A stretch of DNA of 51,718 bases from Sphingomonas sp. (GTDB taxonomy: Bacteria; Pseudomonadota; Alphaproteobacteria; Sphingomonadales; Sphingomonadaceae), in contig JAICSX010000013.1 in assembly GCA_025936675.1 (NCBI GenBank), positions 1 through 51,718 on the forward strand, written 5' to 3'. Below the pieces are notes generated by a model. It was not told the origin of the DNA. It saw nothing but the letters and a program-made list of their open reading frames with translations, and did no database searches. This document shows, one piece after another, positions 25,965-35,416 of this stretch (within the stretch, counting starts at the first letter, position 1; each line of letters opens with the position of its first letter). The position numbers were made by a program, and so were the translations under genes.

Positions 25965-26797
25965 CGCAGCCCCGCTCCTGGCTGTTCGTCCCTGCCGACA
26001 GCGAGCGGAAGATCGCGAAAGCACTCGAAAGCGATGCCGATGCGGTCATCTTCGACCTCGAGGACAGCGTGGCACCTGCGCAAAAGGCCACCGCACGTTC
26101 GATCCTGAAGGGGCTGCCCAAGCGATCCAACGGCCCGCAGTGGTGGGTCCGCGTGAATCCGCTCGGGAGCGAATTTCACAAGGAAGATCTGAAGCTGATC
26201 GGAAGCGCCTACGTGCATGGCATCGTGCTTCCGAAGGCCGAGGGCGGCGCCGACGTGACTCAGCTCGCTCACCGCACCGGCAACATCCCGATCCACGCCA
26301 TCGTTACGGAAACCGCGGCGAGCCTTTTCGGCCTGCTCTCCTACCGCCAGCCAAATTCGCCGCTCGCCGCCATGAGCTGGGGCGCGGAGGATTTGTCGGC
26401 GGCGCTCGGCGCCTCGTCCAAGTATGACGCAAGCGGTGAGCTAGCTTTCACCTACAAGCTCGCACGTTCGCTGTGCCTTGCCGGTGCCGTCGCCGCCGAA
26501 GTGCAACCGGTCGATGGCGTGTTCGCCGATTTCAAGGACGAGGCCGGGCTGCGCGCCGAAGCCGGAGCCGCGGCGCGCGAAGGCTTCACGGGGAAGCTTG
26601 CGATCCACCCGGCGCAAGTGCCGACAATCAATGCCGCATTCACGCCTTCCGACGAAGAAATCCGCCATGCCGAGGAAATCGTCGCCGCGTTCGAGGCACA
26701 TCCCGACGCGGGTGTCTTGTCGGTAGGCGGCAAAATGGTCGATCGCCCGCACCTTGTGCAGGCCAGGCGCGTTCTCGAACGGTCCAGCAAGGAGTGA
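25961..26797 (+). CDS. CoA-ester lyase (CitE / HpcH-HpaI family)
   Basis: The 278-residue protein is a TIM barrel of the CitE group: [32 protein letters not shown] at the start, ARGP-equivalent [28 protein letters not shown] (metal-binding Glu), [14 protein letters not shown] (metal-binding Asp), and [16 protein letters not shown]. Members cleave malyl-, methylmalyl- or citramalyl-CoA; the substrate here is unknown. It sits between the MaoC hydratase and acyl-CoA synthetase, suggesting they share a CoA-ester pathway. Confidence 0.88.
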   Translation: MTQPRSWLFVPADSERKIAKALESDADAVIFDLEDSVAPAQKATARSILKGLPKRSNGPQWWVRVNPLGSEFHKEDLKLIGSAYVHGIVLPKAEGGADVTQLAHRTGNIPIHAIVTETAASLFGLLSYRQPNSPLAAMSWGAEDLSAALGASSKYDASGELAFTYKLARSLCLAGAVAAEVQPVDGVFADFKDEAGLRAEAGAAAREGFTGKLAIHPAQVPTINAAFTPSDEEIRHAEEIVAAFEAHPDAGVLSVGGKMVDRPHLVQARRVLERSSKE

Positions 26798-26800
26798 TTG

Positions 26801-28723
26801 ATGGCGGAAGTGGTGCATCCAGTCCCATCCGACTTCAATGCGCGCATCGGTCCGCCCGAGCTCGCCGCACTTCACGATCTCGCCGACTCCGGTCCTGACC
26901 GCTTCTGGCTGGAGCAGGCGCGGCGACTGACCTGGAGCAAGTTCCCGACCAAAGCGGGTGATTGGTCATTCAACGAGGATGATTTCCACATTGGCTGGTA
27001 TGAGGACGGCGAGCTCAACCTCTCCGTGAACTGCCTCGACCGGCACCTCGCGGAACATGGCGATCGCATCGCCCTCCTCTTTGAAGCCGACGAGCCCGGG
27101 CACGGCCACAGCCTCACCTACCGCCAGCTTTACGAAGAGACGTGCCGCCTGGCGAACCTGCTGAAGGAACGCGGAGTCGGTCGCGGCGACCGCGTGATGA
27201 TCTACATGCCGATGATCCCCGAAGCCGCCGCCGCGATGCTCGCGTGCGCCCGGATCGGCGCGATTCACTCGGTCGTGTTTGGCGGCTTCTCGCCCGAGAG
27301 TCTTCACGGCCGCATTGTCGACTGCGACGCCTGCGCCGTCATAACCGCCGACGAGGGAGTGCGCGGCGGCAAAAAGATTCCGCTGAAGCGCAACGTCGAT
27401 ACGGCGCTCGAGCAGCGCGACGTCCCGACGGTGATCGTCGTCACGCGGACGGGCGCGGACGTGCCGATGAAGGAAGGCCGCGATGTCCGTTACTCCGATG
27501 TACGCGACCGGCTTTCCACGGATTGCAATCCGGAGATCATGACAGCCGAGGACCCGCTGTTCATCCTCTACACCTCGGGATCGACGGGAAAACCCAAGGG
27601 CGTGGTGCACACGACCGGCGGCTATGCCGTCTGGGCAGCGACCACGTTCGACTGGATCTTCGATTACCGGAAGGAGGACATCTTCTGGTGCACCGCCGAC
27701 ATCGGGTGGATCACTGGCCATACTTACGTGGTCTACGGTCCGCTCGCGATGTGCGCGACGAGCGTGATGTTCGACGGCGTTCCCAACTATCCGGACTTCG
27801 GCCGCTTCTGGGAGACCGTCGACCGCCTCGGAGTGAGCATCTTCTATACCGCCCCTACCGCGATCCGCGCGCTGATGCGCGAGGGCGACGAGCCGGTGAA
27901 GCGCTACAGCCGGGCATCCATCCGTCTGCTCGGAACCGTAGGCGAGCCGATCAATCCCGAGGCATGGGAATGGTACTGGCGCGTGGTCGGCGACAAGCGC
28001 TGCCCCGTCGTCGACACATGGTGGCAGACCGAGACCGGCGGCATCCTCATCTCGCCCTTCCCCGGAGCGACGGACATGAAACCCGGATCAGCGACAAGGC
28101 CACTACCGGGCGTGAAGCCGCTGCTCGTCGATGCGAACCATAACGTCCTCGAAGGGGCTGCAAGCGGGAACCTTTGCATCTCGGCCTCCTGGCCGGGCCA
28201 AATGCGGACGGTGTGGAACGATCACGGCCGTTTCTTCGAAACCTATTTCAAGGCTTATCAAGGGCTGTACTTCACCGGCGACGGCTGCCGACGCGACGAG
28301 GACGGCTATTATTGGATCACCGGCCGCGTCGACGATGTCATCAACGTCTCCGGGCATCGCATCGGCACCGCCGAAGTCGAAAGCTCGCTCGTCTCGCATC
28401 CGAAAGTCGCCGAGGCCGCTGTCGTCGGCTTTCCACACGAGATCAAAGGAACCGCGATCTATGCGTTCGTGACCCTCAACGCCGGCGAAGACGGAAGCGA
28501 CGAACTTCGCAAGTCACTCGTTCAGGAAGTCCGGACCGATATCGGGGCCCTCGCTGTGCCAGAGAAAATCCATTTCACGCCCGCGCTTCCCAAAACCCGC
28601 TCGGGCAAGATCATGCGGCGGATCCTGCGCAAGATCGCCGAAGGGGAAACGGGCGGCTTCGGCGATATCTCGACGCTCGCCGATCCGACCGTCGTCGACG
28701 CATTGGTCGCGGGCCGCCAGTGA
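26801..28723 (+). CDS. acs: Acetyl/propionyl-CoA synthetase
   Basis: The 640-residue adenylate-forming enzyme has ACS-type motifs: [14 protein letters not shown], the P-loop [48 protein letters not shown], and [16 protein letters not shown] with the Lys that is acetylated in ACS control. It activates acetate or propionate to the acyl-CoA with ATP. ATG 26801 has AAGGAG six bases upstream; a TTG just before it is less likely. It is the fourth gene of the operon that starts at 23190. Confidence 0.93.
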   Translation: MAEVVHPVPSDFNARIGPPELAALHDLADSGPDRFWLEQARRLTWSKFPTKAGDWSFNEDDFHIGWYEDGELNLSVNCLDRHLAEHGDRIALLFEADEPGHGHSLTYRQLYEETCRLANLLKERGVGRGDRVMIYMPMIPEAAAAMLACARIGAIHSVVFGGFSPESLHGRIVDCDACAVITADEGVRGGKKIPLKRNVDTALEQRDVPTVIVVTRTGADVPMKEGRDVRYSDVRDRLSTDCNPEIMTAEDPLFILYTSGSTGKPKGVVHTTGGYAVWAATTFDWIFDYRKEDIFWCTADIGWITGHTYVVYGPLAMCATSVMFDGVPNYPDFGRFWETVDRLGVSIFYTAPTAIRALMREGDEPVKRYSRASIRLLGTVGEPINPEAWEWYWRVVGDKRCPVVDTWWQTETGGILISPFPGATDMKPGSATRPLPGVKPLLVDANHNVLEGAASGNLCISASWPGQMRTVWNDHGRFFETYFKAYQGLYFTGDGCRRDEDGYYWITGRVDDVINVSGHRIGTAEVESSLVSHPKVAEAAVVGFPHEIKGTAIYAFVTLNAGEDGSDELRKSLVQEVRTDIGALAVPEKIHFTPALPKTRSGKIMRRILRKIAEGETGGFGDISTLADPTVVDALVAGRQ

Positions 28724-29208
28724 AGCTTGCCGCTGCCGCTCTGCTCTTTGCCGCAGGGGCCTCTCCGACACCTGCGGACCCTGGGCCGAAGCTCGACATG
28801 ACCGGCTTCTTCACGGGCAAGACTCACGCCGACAATGTGATCAAAATCGCGCTGCATGGACCGCACAAGCTTATCGTCGACAGCATCGGCGGTCATAACA
28901 AGGAAGGCGAGTTCGTCCTGATCGACACGGTGCAGGAGGAAGGCAAACCGGTGCGAAAGCGGACTTGGGTCATGCATCCGGTCGGCGCCGATCACTTCAC
29001 CGGCAGCCTCAGCGACGCGACCGGACCCGTCGACGTCGTGGTGCGCGGCAATTCAGCGACAATTACCTACATCATGACCGACGGGCACCTGCGCATCACG
29101 CAGGAGATTCAGCTGCAGCCGAACGGAACCCTATCAAACCACGTCATCGCAAAGAAGTTCGGTATCAAGTTCGGGCAGGTCGACGGGACGATCCGGAAAG
29201 TCGACTAA
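28720..29208 (+). CDS. DUF3833 family protein
   Basis: The 162-residue protein starts at a GTG overlapping the acs stop (GTGA). It begins with a short hydrophobic leader ([17 protein letters not shown]) and then matches DUF3833: [41 protein letters not shown] and the C-terminal [22 protein letters not shown]. The leader has no lipobox Cys, so export is uncertain. Function unknown. It ends the 23190-29208 operon, three bases before the convergent anti-sigma gene. Confidence 0.88.
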   Translation: MKLAAAALLFAAGASPTPADPGPKLDMTGFFTGKTHADNVIKIALHGPHKLIVDSIGGHNKEGEFVLIDTVQEEGKPVRKRTWVMHPVGADHFTGSLSDATGPVDVVVRGNSATITYIMTDGHLRITQEIQLQPNGTLSNHVIAKKFGIKFGQVDGTIRKVD

Positions 29209-29211
29209 ACC

Positions 29212-29952
29212 TCAGCCTGAGCGCTTGACGAACAGACCTTCGAACTGGCGCAGCTCCGGCGCCGGAATGTCGGACACGGCCGCGAATCGAAGTCCGTTGC
29301 GGCTCCATTCGGTGACAGCGAAGCCGTCCTTCGCGAACGAGCGTTCGGACGTCTCCTTGGCGGGCCAGACATAGAGGTTCACGGTGTGCAGCCTCCGGTG
29401 ATAGACGATGGCGGCAACAGTCTTGCCTTCTATCGAATCCAGCCTCCCACCGGCAAGCGGAAAGCCGACGTCGGCAAGCTCCGGCACCGGCGGCGAGAAG
29501 TCGATCTTTCCATTGAACCAGGGCTTCACGATGTGCTGATTGGTCGTCTGAACGTCGGTCAAATGGCCGGGCTGCAGCGAGCGCACGTGGCTCGTTACGA
29601 TCTCCTGATCCTGAAGCGACTGGCTGCCTGGCGGAACGAACGCAACGAAGGCGAGCGTTGCAGCCAGCGCTCCGGCGAGGCCCGGACCGAGCCACGACGG
29701 AATCCGGTTCTGGTTGGCCGCTTTGGGTGAGAGTTCGGGAAGCGAGGCAATCCGGCCGGCGAGTGATCGCGGAGCCGAATAACGCACGCCCTCCGCGGCG
29801 AGCAGGCTCCGCACGGCCTGGAGCCGCTCGAGTTCTTCGCCGCAGCCGTCGCATCGCGCGACATGCGCTTCGACCAGCGCTGTGTTCGCAGCGTCGAGCT
29901 CGCCGTCGATGAGCCCGCCGAGCAGTAGTTCCTGGTCAACACAGGCGGGCAT
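29212..29952 (-). CDS. Zinc-finger anti-sigma factor (membrane-bound)
   Basis: The 246-residue protein has an N-terminal anti-sigma zinc-binding domain with HVARCDGCGEEL (HxxxCxxC), one membrane helix (GLAGALAATLAFVAFVP, about residues 90-106), and a periplasmic domain of about 130 residues (VKPWFNGKIDFSPPVPEL...). It would bind the ECF sigma encoded just upstream and release it on an envelope or redox signal. ATG/TAA overlap by one base with the sigma gene supports coupling. Confidence 0.9.
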   Translation of the reverse strand: MPACVDQELLLGGLIDGELDAANTALVEAHVARCDGCGEELERLQAVRSLLAAEGVRYSAPRSLAGRIASLPELSPKAANQNRIPSWLGPGLAGALAATLAFVAFVPPGSQSLQDQEIVTSHVRSLQPGHLTDVQTTNQHIVKPWFNGKIDFSPPVPELADVGFPLAGGRLDSIEGKTVAAIVYHRRLHTVNLYVWPAKETSERSFAKDGFAVTEWSRNGLRFAAVSDIPAPELRQFEGLFVKRSG

Positions 29953-30596
29953 TATTTGAGGCTCCTTGATTGTTCGCCGTCATGGATCCGCGCCGGCAGG
30001 AGTTCCTTCGCGAGCATTGCGCGGCCGCGCGACAGGCGTGACATCACGGTCCCGACGGGGACCGCGGTGACTTCGGCGATCTCCGCATAGGAGAGTTCCT
30101 CGAGGTCCCTCAAGACCACGACTTCGCGGAACGGGTCCGGGATCGCCTCGATCGCTGACCGTACGCGATTCGCGTCAGCTTTGCGGAACACCTCCTCCTC
30201 GGGCGTCGGCGCCGGGTCCGGATGTTGGTTCAAAGCAGCAGCCGCCTCTTCGCTGAGGCTGCCCTCATGGACCACTAGCGAAACGGTTCCGCCGCGGCCG
30301 GAAAGCGCCGTCCGACAGCAATTCCGGACGATCATGAACAGCCATGCTCGTGGGCTTCCGCCGCGATATTGTCCGAAGCCCCGGAACGCGCGCACCATCG
30401 CATCCTGCACCACGTCTTCACTCAAGACCGGGTCGCGCGTGAGATAGCGCGCGAGGTTATAGGCACCATCGAGATGCGGAACGATCAATCGCTGGAATTG
30501 CTGAGCCTGGCCGGCGCCGGGGGGGTAACCACCCGGCGCCGCGCCATTGTCGGCCGCTCGCCTTCGCGTGAAGAGAGAGGGGGCAATCGTCCTCAC
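29952..30596 (-). CDS. ECF RNA polymerase sigma factor
   Basis: The 214-residue protein has region 2 (VPHLDGAYNLARYLTRDPVLSEDVVQDAMVRAFRGFGQYRGGSPRAWLFMIVRNCC) and region 4 (AIEAIPDPFREVVVLRDLEELSYAEIAEVTAVPVGTVMSRLSRGRAML). The start is a GTG at 30596 with a weak ribosome site, so a later start is possible, but the N-terminal 30 residues are not conserved. It overlaps the anti-sigma start. It sits in an operon with a cupredoxin and a metallophosphoesterase. Confidence 0.9.
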   Translation of the reverse strand: MRTIAPSLFTRRRAADNGAAPGGYPPGAGQAQQFQRLIVPHLDGAYNLARYLTRDPVLSEDVVQDAMVRAFRGFGQYRGGSPRAWLFMIVRNCCRTALSGRGGTVSLVVHEGSLSEEAAAALNQHPDPAPTPEEEVFRKADANRVRSAIEAIPDPFREVVVLRDLEELSYAEIAEVTAVPVGTVMSRLSRGRAMLAKELLPARIHDGEQSRSLK

Positions 30597-30618
30597 GAGC
30601 TCGCGGCCTCTCCTTGCC

Positions 30619-30975
30619 TCACGCCTTGACGACGATTGTTCCCGTCATGTGCGGGTGCAGGGAGCAGAAATAGCCGAATTGTCCGGGCTTGGCGAAAGTG
30701 AACGAGAACTTGTCACCGCTATCGAGCACCTTCGACTTGAAGACGCCATCCTTGGAGACGACCGTGTGGGGTATGTCGTCGGCGTTCGTCCAGGTGACGG
30801 TCGTGCCCGGCTTCACCGTCGTAACCGGCGCCTTGAAGGTGAAGTTCGCGATTTGAACCGAAGCCGCCGTGGGCGCAGGCGCAGCCCTCGTCATCGCGGC
30901 CACGGTCGCCAGCATCAGGCCGGCCGTCGCGAGCGTCGCAATTTGGAAGCTCAGCATCTTGAATGCGCGAGTCAT
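30619..30975 (-). CDS. Secreted cupredoxin (plastocyanin/pseudoazurin-like)
   Basis: The 118-residue protein has a signal peptide (MLSFQIATLATAGLMLATVAAM) and a single plastocyanin-like domain. The copper ligands are visible as His in DDIPHTVVS and Cys, His, Met in FGYFCSLHPHMTGT. ATG 30975 follows AAGGA by seven bases; a longer frame is open upstream. The paralogous cupredoxin at 8566-8904 has the same ligand spacing, and each lies beside an ECF sigma gene. Confidence 0.9.
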   Translation of the reverse strand: MTRAFKMLSFQIATLATAGLMLATVAAMTRAAPAPTAASVQIANFTFKAPVTTVKPGTTVTWTNADDIPHTVVSKDGVFKSKVLDSGDKFSFTFAKPGQFGYFCSLHPHMTGTIVVKA

Positions 30976-30985
30976 GGGAAATCCT

Positions 30986-31924
30986 TCAGGCGGAGAGGGC
31001 GGAGTCAATCAGCGCGATGCGGTCGTGGCCCCGCACGAACACCGCATCGGTGATGCCGAGCATGGAGTGGAGCTGGCCGGCCGGCACTTTAAGCGGCCCG
31101 GGCGATGGCGCGGTTCCTGGCGCAGGCTGCGGAAAGGCCGTCGATCGCGCGGTGTGAAAGGCGACGCGCCCCTCCACTTTCTGCGTGATCTGGTGGATGT
31201 GCCCGTTCAGCACTGTGACCGACCCGAATCTCGCGAGCAGCTTCAGCGCCTGCGCTGCGTCGTCGGTCCCCCAGCCCCAGTCGGCGTAGACCGTCCACAG
31301 CGGGATGTGCGCAAAGACGACGATCGGCTGCGATGACGGGCGGCCAGCAAGATCCGCCGCAAGCCATTTGAGCTGCTCGCCGCCGAGATTGCCCATGCCG
31401 CCGGGCTTCAGGTCGGCAACATTGACCAGTGCGACGAAATGCACGCCGCGGTGGTCGAAGCTGTACCATCCAGCGCCTTTGCTGCCCTTGCCGAAGCGCT
31501 GGAGGAAAGCCTTGCCGCCGTCGGGATCGAGCATGTCGTGCTCGCCGGGGACGAAGAAGACCGGCAGGCCGAGCTCCTTCAGCATCTGGTCGGCGTCGTC
31601 GAATTCATCGTCGCGCGAGAGCTGGGAGACGTCGCCGGTGTGGATGACAAAATCAGGCCGTTGCGGAAGCGCCTTAACCTTGGCGATCGCTTCACGGAAG
31701 GTGGCGCGTGCATCGGCGTTGGGCGGTTTGTTGAAGCCGATGTGGCTGTCGCTGATCTGCGCGAAGGTGAACGGTGCCGCCGCGCTCGGGCGAGGCGCTG
31801 CCAAAGCGGCATCGAGGCCGATCGAGCTACCGATGCCGCCCTCAAACGCGAATAAGGCACCAGTGCCGGCCCATGCCATGCATTTCAAGAATCCGCGGCG
31901 ATCGCCGCCAATATCATCGAGCAT
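30986..31924 (-). CDS. Tat-exported metallophosphoesterase
   Basis: The 312-residue protein begins with a twin-arginine signal (DRRGFLKCMAWAGTGALFAFEGG) and has the calcineurin-like motifs in order: ISDSHIGF, HTGDVSQ, PGEHD, VVFAHIPLW and LNGHIHQ. It would hydrolyse a phosphate ester in the periplasm; the substrate is unknown. It is the first gene of the 31924-29212 operon with cupredoxin, sigma and anti-sigma. I use ATG 31924; an ATG 11 codons earlier is also in frame. Confidence 0.9.
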   Translation of the reverse strand: MLDDIGGDRRGFLKCMAWAGTGALFAFEGGIGSSIGLDAALAAPRPSAAAPFTFAQISDSHIGFNKPPNADARATFREAIAKVKALPQRPDFVIHTGDVSQLSRDDEFDDADQMLKELGLPVFFVPGEHDMLDPDGGKAFLQRFGKGSKGAGWYSFDHRGVHFVALVNVADLKPGGMGNLGGEQLKWLAADLAGRPSSQPIVVFAHIPLWTVYADWGWGTDDAAQALKLLARFGSVTVLNGHIHQITQKVEGRVAFHTARSTAFPQPAPGTAPSPGPLKVPAGQLHSMLGITDAVFVRGHDRIALIDSALSA

Positions 31925-32034
31925 CTCGAGCCCTTCCGTTGAGGCGTTCGGATGCAATGACCGGCTGAGCCGCGGCTTTATTCCCGGCTGGCGAAATAGA
32001 ATTTCTGGGCTATCCCTGACACGGGGGATTCACG

Positions 32035-33690
32035 ATGGCGACGATTGCGGAGCAGCAACGGCACAAGCCCTGGTCCATGGCGCGCGTAGTCATTGCGTCG
32101 TCCGCGGGCACAGCGTTCGAATGGTACGACTTCTTCATCTTCGGGAGCCTTGCGCCCGTCATCTCGAAGGTCTTTTTTGCCGGGCTGGAGCCGACGCCAG
32201 CGCTGATCGCGGCGCTCGCCCTGTTCGCAGCGGGATTCGCTTTCCGGCCCTTGGGCGCGCTGATTTTCGGAGTCGTCGGCGACAAGCTCGGCCGCAAGGG
32301 CGCGTTCCTGATCACCGTCACGCTGATGGGAGCTTCGACTTTCCTCATCGGCTTTACGCCGACCTATGCGCAGGCCGGTTCGACGGGACCGACACTGCTC
32401 ATCATCCTCCGCATCCTGCAGGGCATCGCGCTTGGCGGCGAATATGGCGGCGCGGCCATCTACGTCGCCGAGCACTCGCCTGCGGCGAAGCGCGGCGCAT
32501 CGACGGGCTGGATCCAGTCGACGGCGTCGTTCGGCCTGCTCGCTGCGCTGATGGTGATCGTCGCGACGCGAAGCGCGATCGGCGAAGACGCTTTTGCCGC
32601 CTGGGGCTGGCGGGTGCCGTTCCTCGTCTCGGCCGTGTTGCTCGTTATCTCGGTCTACATGCGCGCCAAGCTCGCCGAGAGCCCCGAGTTCGCGCGCCTG
32701 CGCGAAGAGGACGACATCGCCCATGCACCCCTGCGCGAAGCGTTCGGCCAATGGAAGAATCTGCGGCGCGTACTGGTCGCCTTCTTCGGCATCATGTGTG
32801 CCCAAGGCGCGGTCTGGTACTTCACCTTCTTCTACATGCAGGTGTTCCTCGAGAAGTCGCTCGGGCTTCCAAGCCAGACCAAGGACCTGCTGCTGATCAT
32901 TATGACGGTCGTCAGCGCGCCGCTCTATGTCTATTTCGGCTGGCTCAGTGACCGGCTCGGCCGCAAACCGGTGATGGTCGGCGGAATGGCGCTTGCCCTC
33001 ATGCTCTACTTCCCCGCGTCGCACTGGATCGCGAAGGCTGCCAACCCGCAGCTGATCGAAGCGCAGCAATCGACTCCGATCTTTGTCGACACCAATCCGG
33101 CAACCTGCTCGGTCCAGTTCGACCCCGTGGGCACCGCCAAGTTCGTGACCGCCTGCGACATCGCCAAATCCACGCTGGTCACCAAAGGCATCAACTTCGC
33201 GACGCGCCGATCCGGAGACGGCCGGACTTACGTCACCATCGGAACCGAGCGCGTGGCGGTCTCGGGCGGCGAGGGGCTGAATGGGGGTGATGTGAAGGCG
33301 CTCAAGGCGAAGACATCAGAAGCGATCGGCTCTGAATTGCAGGCGGCCGGCTATCCCAAATCCGCCGATCCCAAGCGCGCGAACACCACCTTGCTGATCG
33401 TGATCCTGCTCGCGTTCGTGGTCGCCTCGACTGCGCTTTACGGACCGCAGGCCGCGGCGCTTGTCGAGATGTTCCCGACGCGCGTGCGCTATACCGCCAT
33501 GTCCTTCCCGTATCATGTCGGAACCGGCTGGGTCGGCGGGTTCCTACCGGTGACGAGCTTCGCGCTCGTCGCCATTACCGGGAACATATTCTCGGGCCTG
33601 TGGTACGCGGTCATATTCACCGGCATTTCGGTGGTCGTATCGCTGCTGTTCCTTAAAGAAACCGCAGGGCGGCGCCTCCAGGAGGTCTAA
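32035..33690 (+). CDS. MHS-family (metabolite:H+ symporter) MFS transporter with large inserted loop
   Basis: The 551-residue protein is an MFS carrier of the MHS family: ASSAGTAFEWYDFFIFGSLAPVISKVFF at the start, GVVGDKLGRKGAF (loop 2-3), RILQGIALGGEYGGAAIYVAEH and GWLSDRLGRKPVM. Its relatives import dicarboxylates, proline or shikimate. The family is usually about 430 residues. Here about 113 residues (roughly 335-447) are inserted between two helices of the C-terminal half, hydrophilic and with two Cys, probably periplasmic. Substrate unknown. It is divergent from the metallophosphoesterase operon. Confidence 0.92.
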   Translation: MATIAEQQRHKPWSMARVVIASSAGTAFEWYDFFIFGSLAPVISKVFFAGLEPTPALIAALALFAAGFAFRPLGALIFGVVGDKLGRKGAFLITVTLMGASTFLIGFTPTYAQAGSTGPTLLIILRILQGIALGGEYGGAAIYVAEHSPAAKRGASTGWIQSTASFGLLAALMVIVATRSAIGEDAFAAWGWRVPFLVSAVLLVISVYMRAKLAESPEFARLREEDDIAHAPLREAFGQWKNLRRVLVAFFGIMCAQGAVWYFTFFYMQVFLEKSLGLPSQTKDLLLIIMTVVSAPLYVYFGWLSDRLGRKPVMVGGMALALMLYFPASHWIAKAANPQLIEAQQSTPIFVDTNPATCSVQFDPVGTAKFVTACDIAKSTLVTKGINFATRRSGDGRTYVTIGTERVAVSGGEGLNGGDVKALKAKTSEAIGSELQAAGYPKSADPKRANTTLLIVILLAFVVASTALYGPQAAALVEMFPTRVRYTAMSFPYHVGTGWVGGFLPVTSFALVAITGNIFSGLWYAVIFTGISVVVSLLFLKETAGRRLQEV

Positions 33691-33691
33691 C

Positions 33692-34393
33692 TTACGGGGC
33701 CCAGTGGATGTCGATCGGCTGCTCCGCTTCGGCGAGCACCCGTCCGATCGGACGCTTCGAACTCTGCCCGTCGGCGATCGCCTGCTCGAGCACTGCGCGC
33801 TTCTCGTCGCCTGTGATTGTAATCAGCACCGTGCGCGACGAGAGGATCGACGCGCGCGTCAGCGTCACTCGGGGGACCGGCGCTTCGGCCGGAAGCGGAT
33901 CGGGCATCACACCGACCGCCCGCCGCGCCTTCGGAGCATCGAGCGCCGCCTGAAGGTCCGGCCCCGGGAAAATCGAGGCCGTGTGGCCGTCCTTCCCCAT
34001 GCCCAGCCAGACCAGATCCGGCGGCCACGGCAGATCCTGCAGCCGCGCGTCCGCCGAATTCCCTGCAAGCTTGTAGTCGGCGATGTCGGCCGCGATCGGA
34101 ATGACGCAGGCGCCCAACGGAAGGAACGCCCTGGCGAGAGAGCGGACATTGCTCCGCTCATCCTCCATCGGGACGAGCCTGTCGTCGGTGGGGATGATCG
34201 TCACCTTCTTCCACTGCAGCTTCTGCGCGGCGAGCTTCCCGAACACCGCCGGCCCTGTCGTGCCGCCGGGCACGGCAATTAACGACGCGTCGCGCGCGTC
34301 GACCGCGCTTTCGATGATGAACCCGACGTCTCCCGCAACCGCGTCGGCGAGCTCGTCAAGGGAGTCATACTCCCACCATTCTGCTTCGATCAT
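33692..34393 (-). CDS. pgl: 6-phosphogluconolactonase
   Basis: The 233-residue protein has the DevB/Pgl fold: LIAVPGGTTGPAVFGKLA, VTIIPTDDRLVPMEDERSNVRSL and LVWLGMGKDGHTASIFPG. It hydrolyses 6-phosphogluconolactone in the Entner-Doudoroff and pentose-phosphate routes. It is convergent with the MHS transporter (one base gap). No zwf or edd gene lies beside it. Confidence 0.95.
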   Translation of the reverse strand: MIEAEWWEYDSLDELADAVAGDVGFIIESAVDARDASLIAVPGGTTGPAVFGKLAAQKLQWKKVTIIPTDDRLVPMEDERSNVRSLARAFLPLGACVIPIAADIADYKLAGNSADARLQDLPWPPDLVWLGMGKDGHTASIFPGPDLQAALDAPKARRAVGVMPDPLPAEAPVPRVTLTRASILSSRTVLITITGDEKRAVLEQAIADGQSSKRPIGRVLAEAEQPIDIHWAP

Positions 34394-34408
34394 GCGAATC
34401 CCTGCTGC

Positions 34409-35146
34409 TTAATGGGGCGCTGGTTGCGCGTATCCGAACCAACCTGCAACTGCTTGCCCGCTTCGGTCGAGCGCCGGCCGGAAGCGCAGCCGATCGTGTG
34501 CGAGGTTGCAAATGGTCGAATCGATTGCCGCGACGCCGCTTCCGCGATCGACCGTGCATTCAAGGACATAGCCACGCGCGTCGACTCGGAGGCGCAGGAA
34601 AATTGTCGCACCGCGCGGCCACTCGTCGATCAATTCGCGAGGAATGTCGCGCCCGCTGAGCACCGGCGTGACGAGATGTGGCGGTTCGGCAATCCCCCCT
34701 CCGCCACCGCCTGGCCCGTTGCCGCCCGAGCCATTGCCCGTTCCGTTTCCGGTGCCGCCCGCGCCGGTGCCGGGCCCACGCACATCCGACGCGCCCTGGG
34801 TCGGAGCGGTTCCAGTTCGGGGCGTCTCCGTCGCGGCGATCTGCTGCACGGGCGGCGTGACGATCTTGGGCTTCGGAGCAACGACCGAAGTCGCCTCGCT
34901 TTTGATGTTCTTCGGCGAGGATCCGCCTTCCTTGAGCTTCGGTCTGGGCTGCTGCTCGGCCGGCGGAGGCGGCGGCGGTGGTGGATTGCTAAGGTTGAAA
35001 ATGCTGATCGAATCTTCTGGCGGAGTTAGCCAGTCCATCTTCCCCGACAAGTTCAGCAACGCGAACAACAGGGCCGCGTGAATGGCGATCACCGCTGCGA
35101 TTGCGCCGCTTCGGTCGCGCGTGCTGATGTCTGGGCGGTAAGCCAC
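34409..35146 (-). CDS. tonB: TonB-like energy transducer
   Basis: The 245-residue protein has an N-terminal membrane anchor (IAAVIAIHAALLFALLNLSG), a proline-rich linker (NPPPPPPPPAEQQPRPK...), a glycine-rich stretch, and a TonB C-terminal domain at about 165-240 (GATIFLRLRVDARGYVLECTVDRGSG..DSTICNLAHDRLRFRPA). It would pass proton-motive force to outer-membrane receptors. No exbB or exbD is adjacent. Upstream of pgl on the same strand with a 15-bp gap. Confidence 0.88.
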   Translation of the reverse strand: MAYRPDISTRDRSGAIAAVIAIHAALLFALLNLSGKMDWLTPPEDSISIFNLSNPPPPPPPPAEQQPRPKLKEGGSSPKNIKSEATSVVAPKPKIVTPPVQQIAATETPRTGTAPTQGASDVRGPGTGAGGTGNGTGNGSGGNGPGGGGGGIAEPPHLVTPVLSGRDIPRELIDEWPRGATIFLRLRVDARGYVLECTVDRGSGVAAIDSTICNLAHDRLRFRPALDRSGQAVAGWFGYAQPAPH

Positions 35147-35251
35147 GGTTGGTCAACGCCAACAGCGGGCGTGCGTTGCGCATGTGCGCATATTGGAAGC
35201 GCAGGGCGCATGCGACGTCGCCCGGCGCTCATTCCTTAAGTCAAACGTGAA

Positions 35252-35383
35252 TTAGCGGTGGCCGCTTGCCTTTCGTCCGCCGCCGTGGCTGGCCTTGCCA
35301 CCCTTGCTGGCGATCTCACGCTGCTTGGCAGGATCCATTGCCGCAAATCCGCGCTTCGAACCGCCACTTTTTGTTGCTGCCAT
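35252..35383 (-). CDS. KGG-motif stress protein, 43 aa
   Basis: Short gene read on the minus strand: MAATKSGGSKRGFAAMD, then PAKQREIASKGGKASHGGG and a basic end (RKASGHR). This is the stress-induced KGG family, with the KGG repeats GGSKRGF and SKGGKASHGG. AGGAG lies eight bases before ATG 35383. A strong EcfG-type promoter precedes it. Family members are induced by desiccation or osmotic stress and are of unknown mechanism. Confidence 0.92.
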   Translation of the reverse strand: MAATKSGGSKRGFAAMDPAKQREIASKGGKASHGGGRKASGHR

Positions 35384-35416
35384 GCTTGTTCTCCTTGGCT
35401 TGAATGGCCGCTGGCA

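Noticed and set aside
31978..33069. Long minus-strand open frame opposite the MHS transporter
   Set aside because: High-GC shadow frame with Arg/Glu-rich composition and no domain; the plus-strand transporter is certain.
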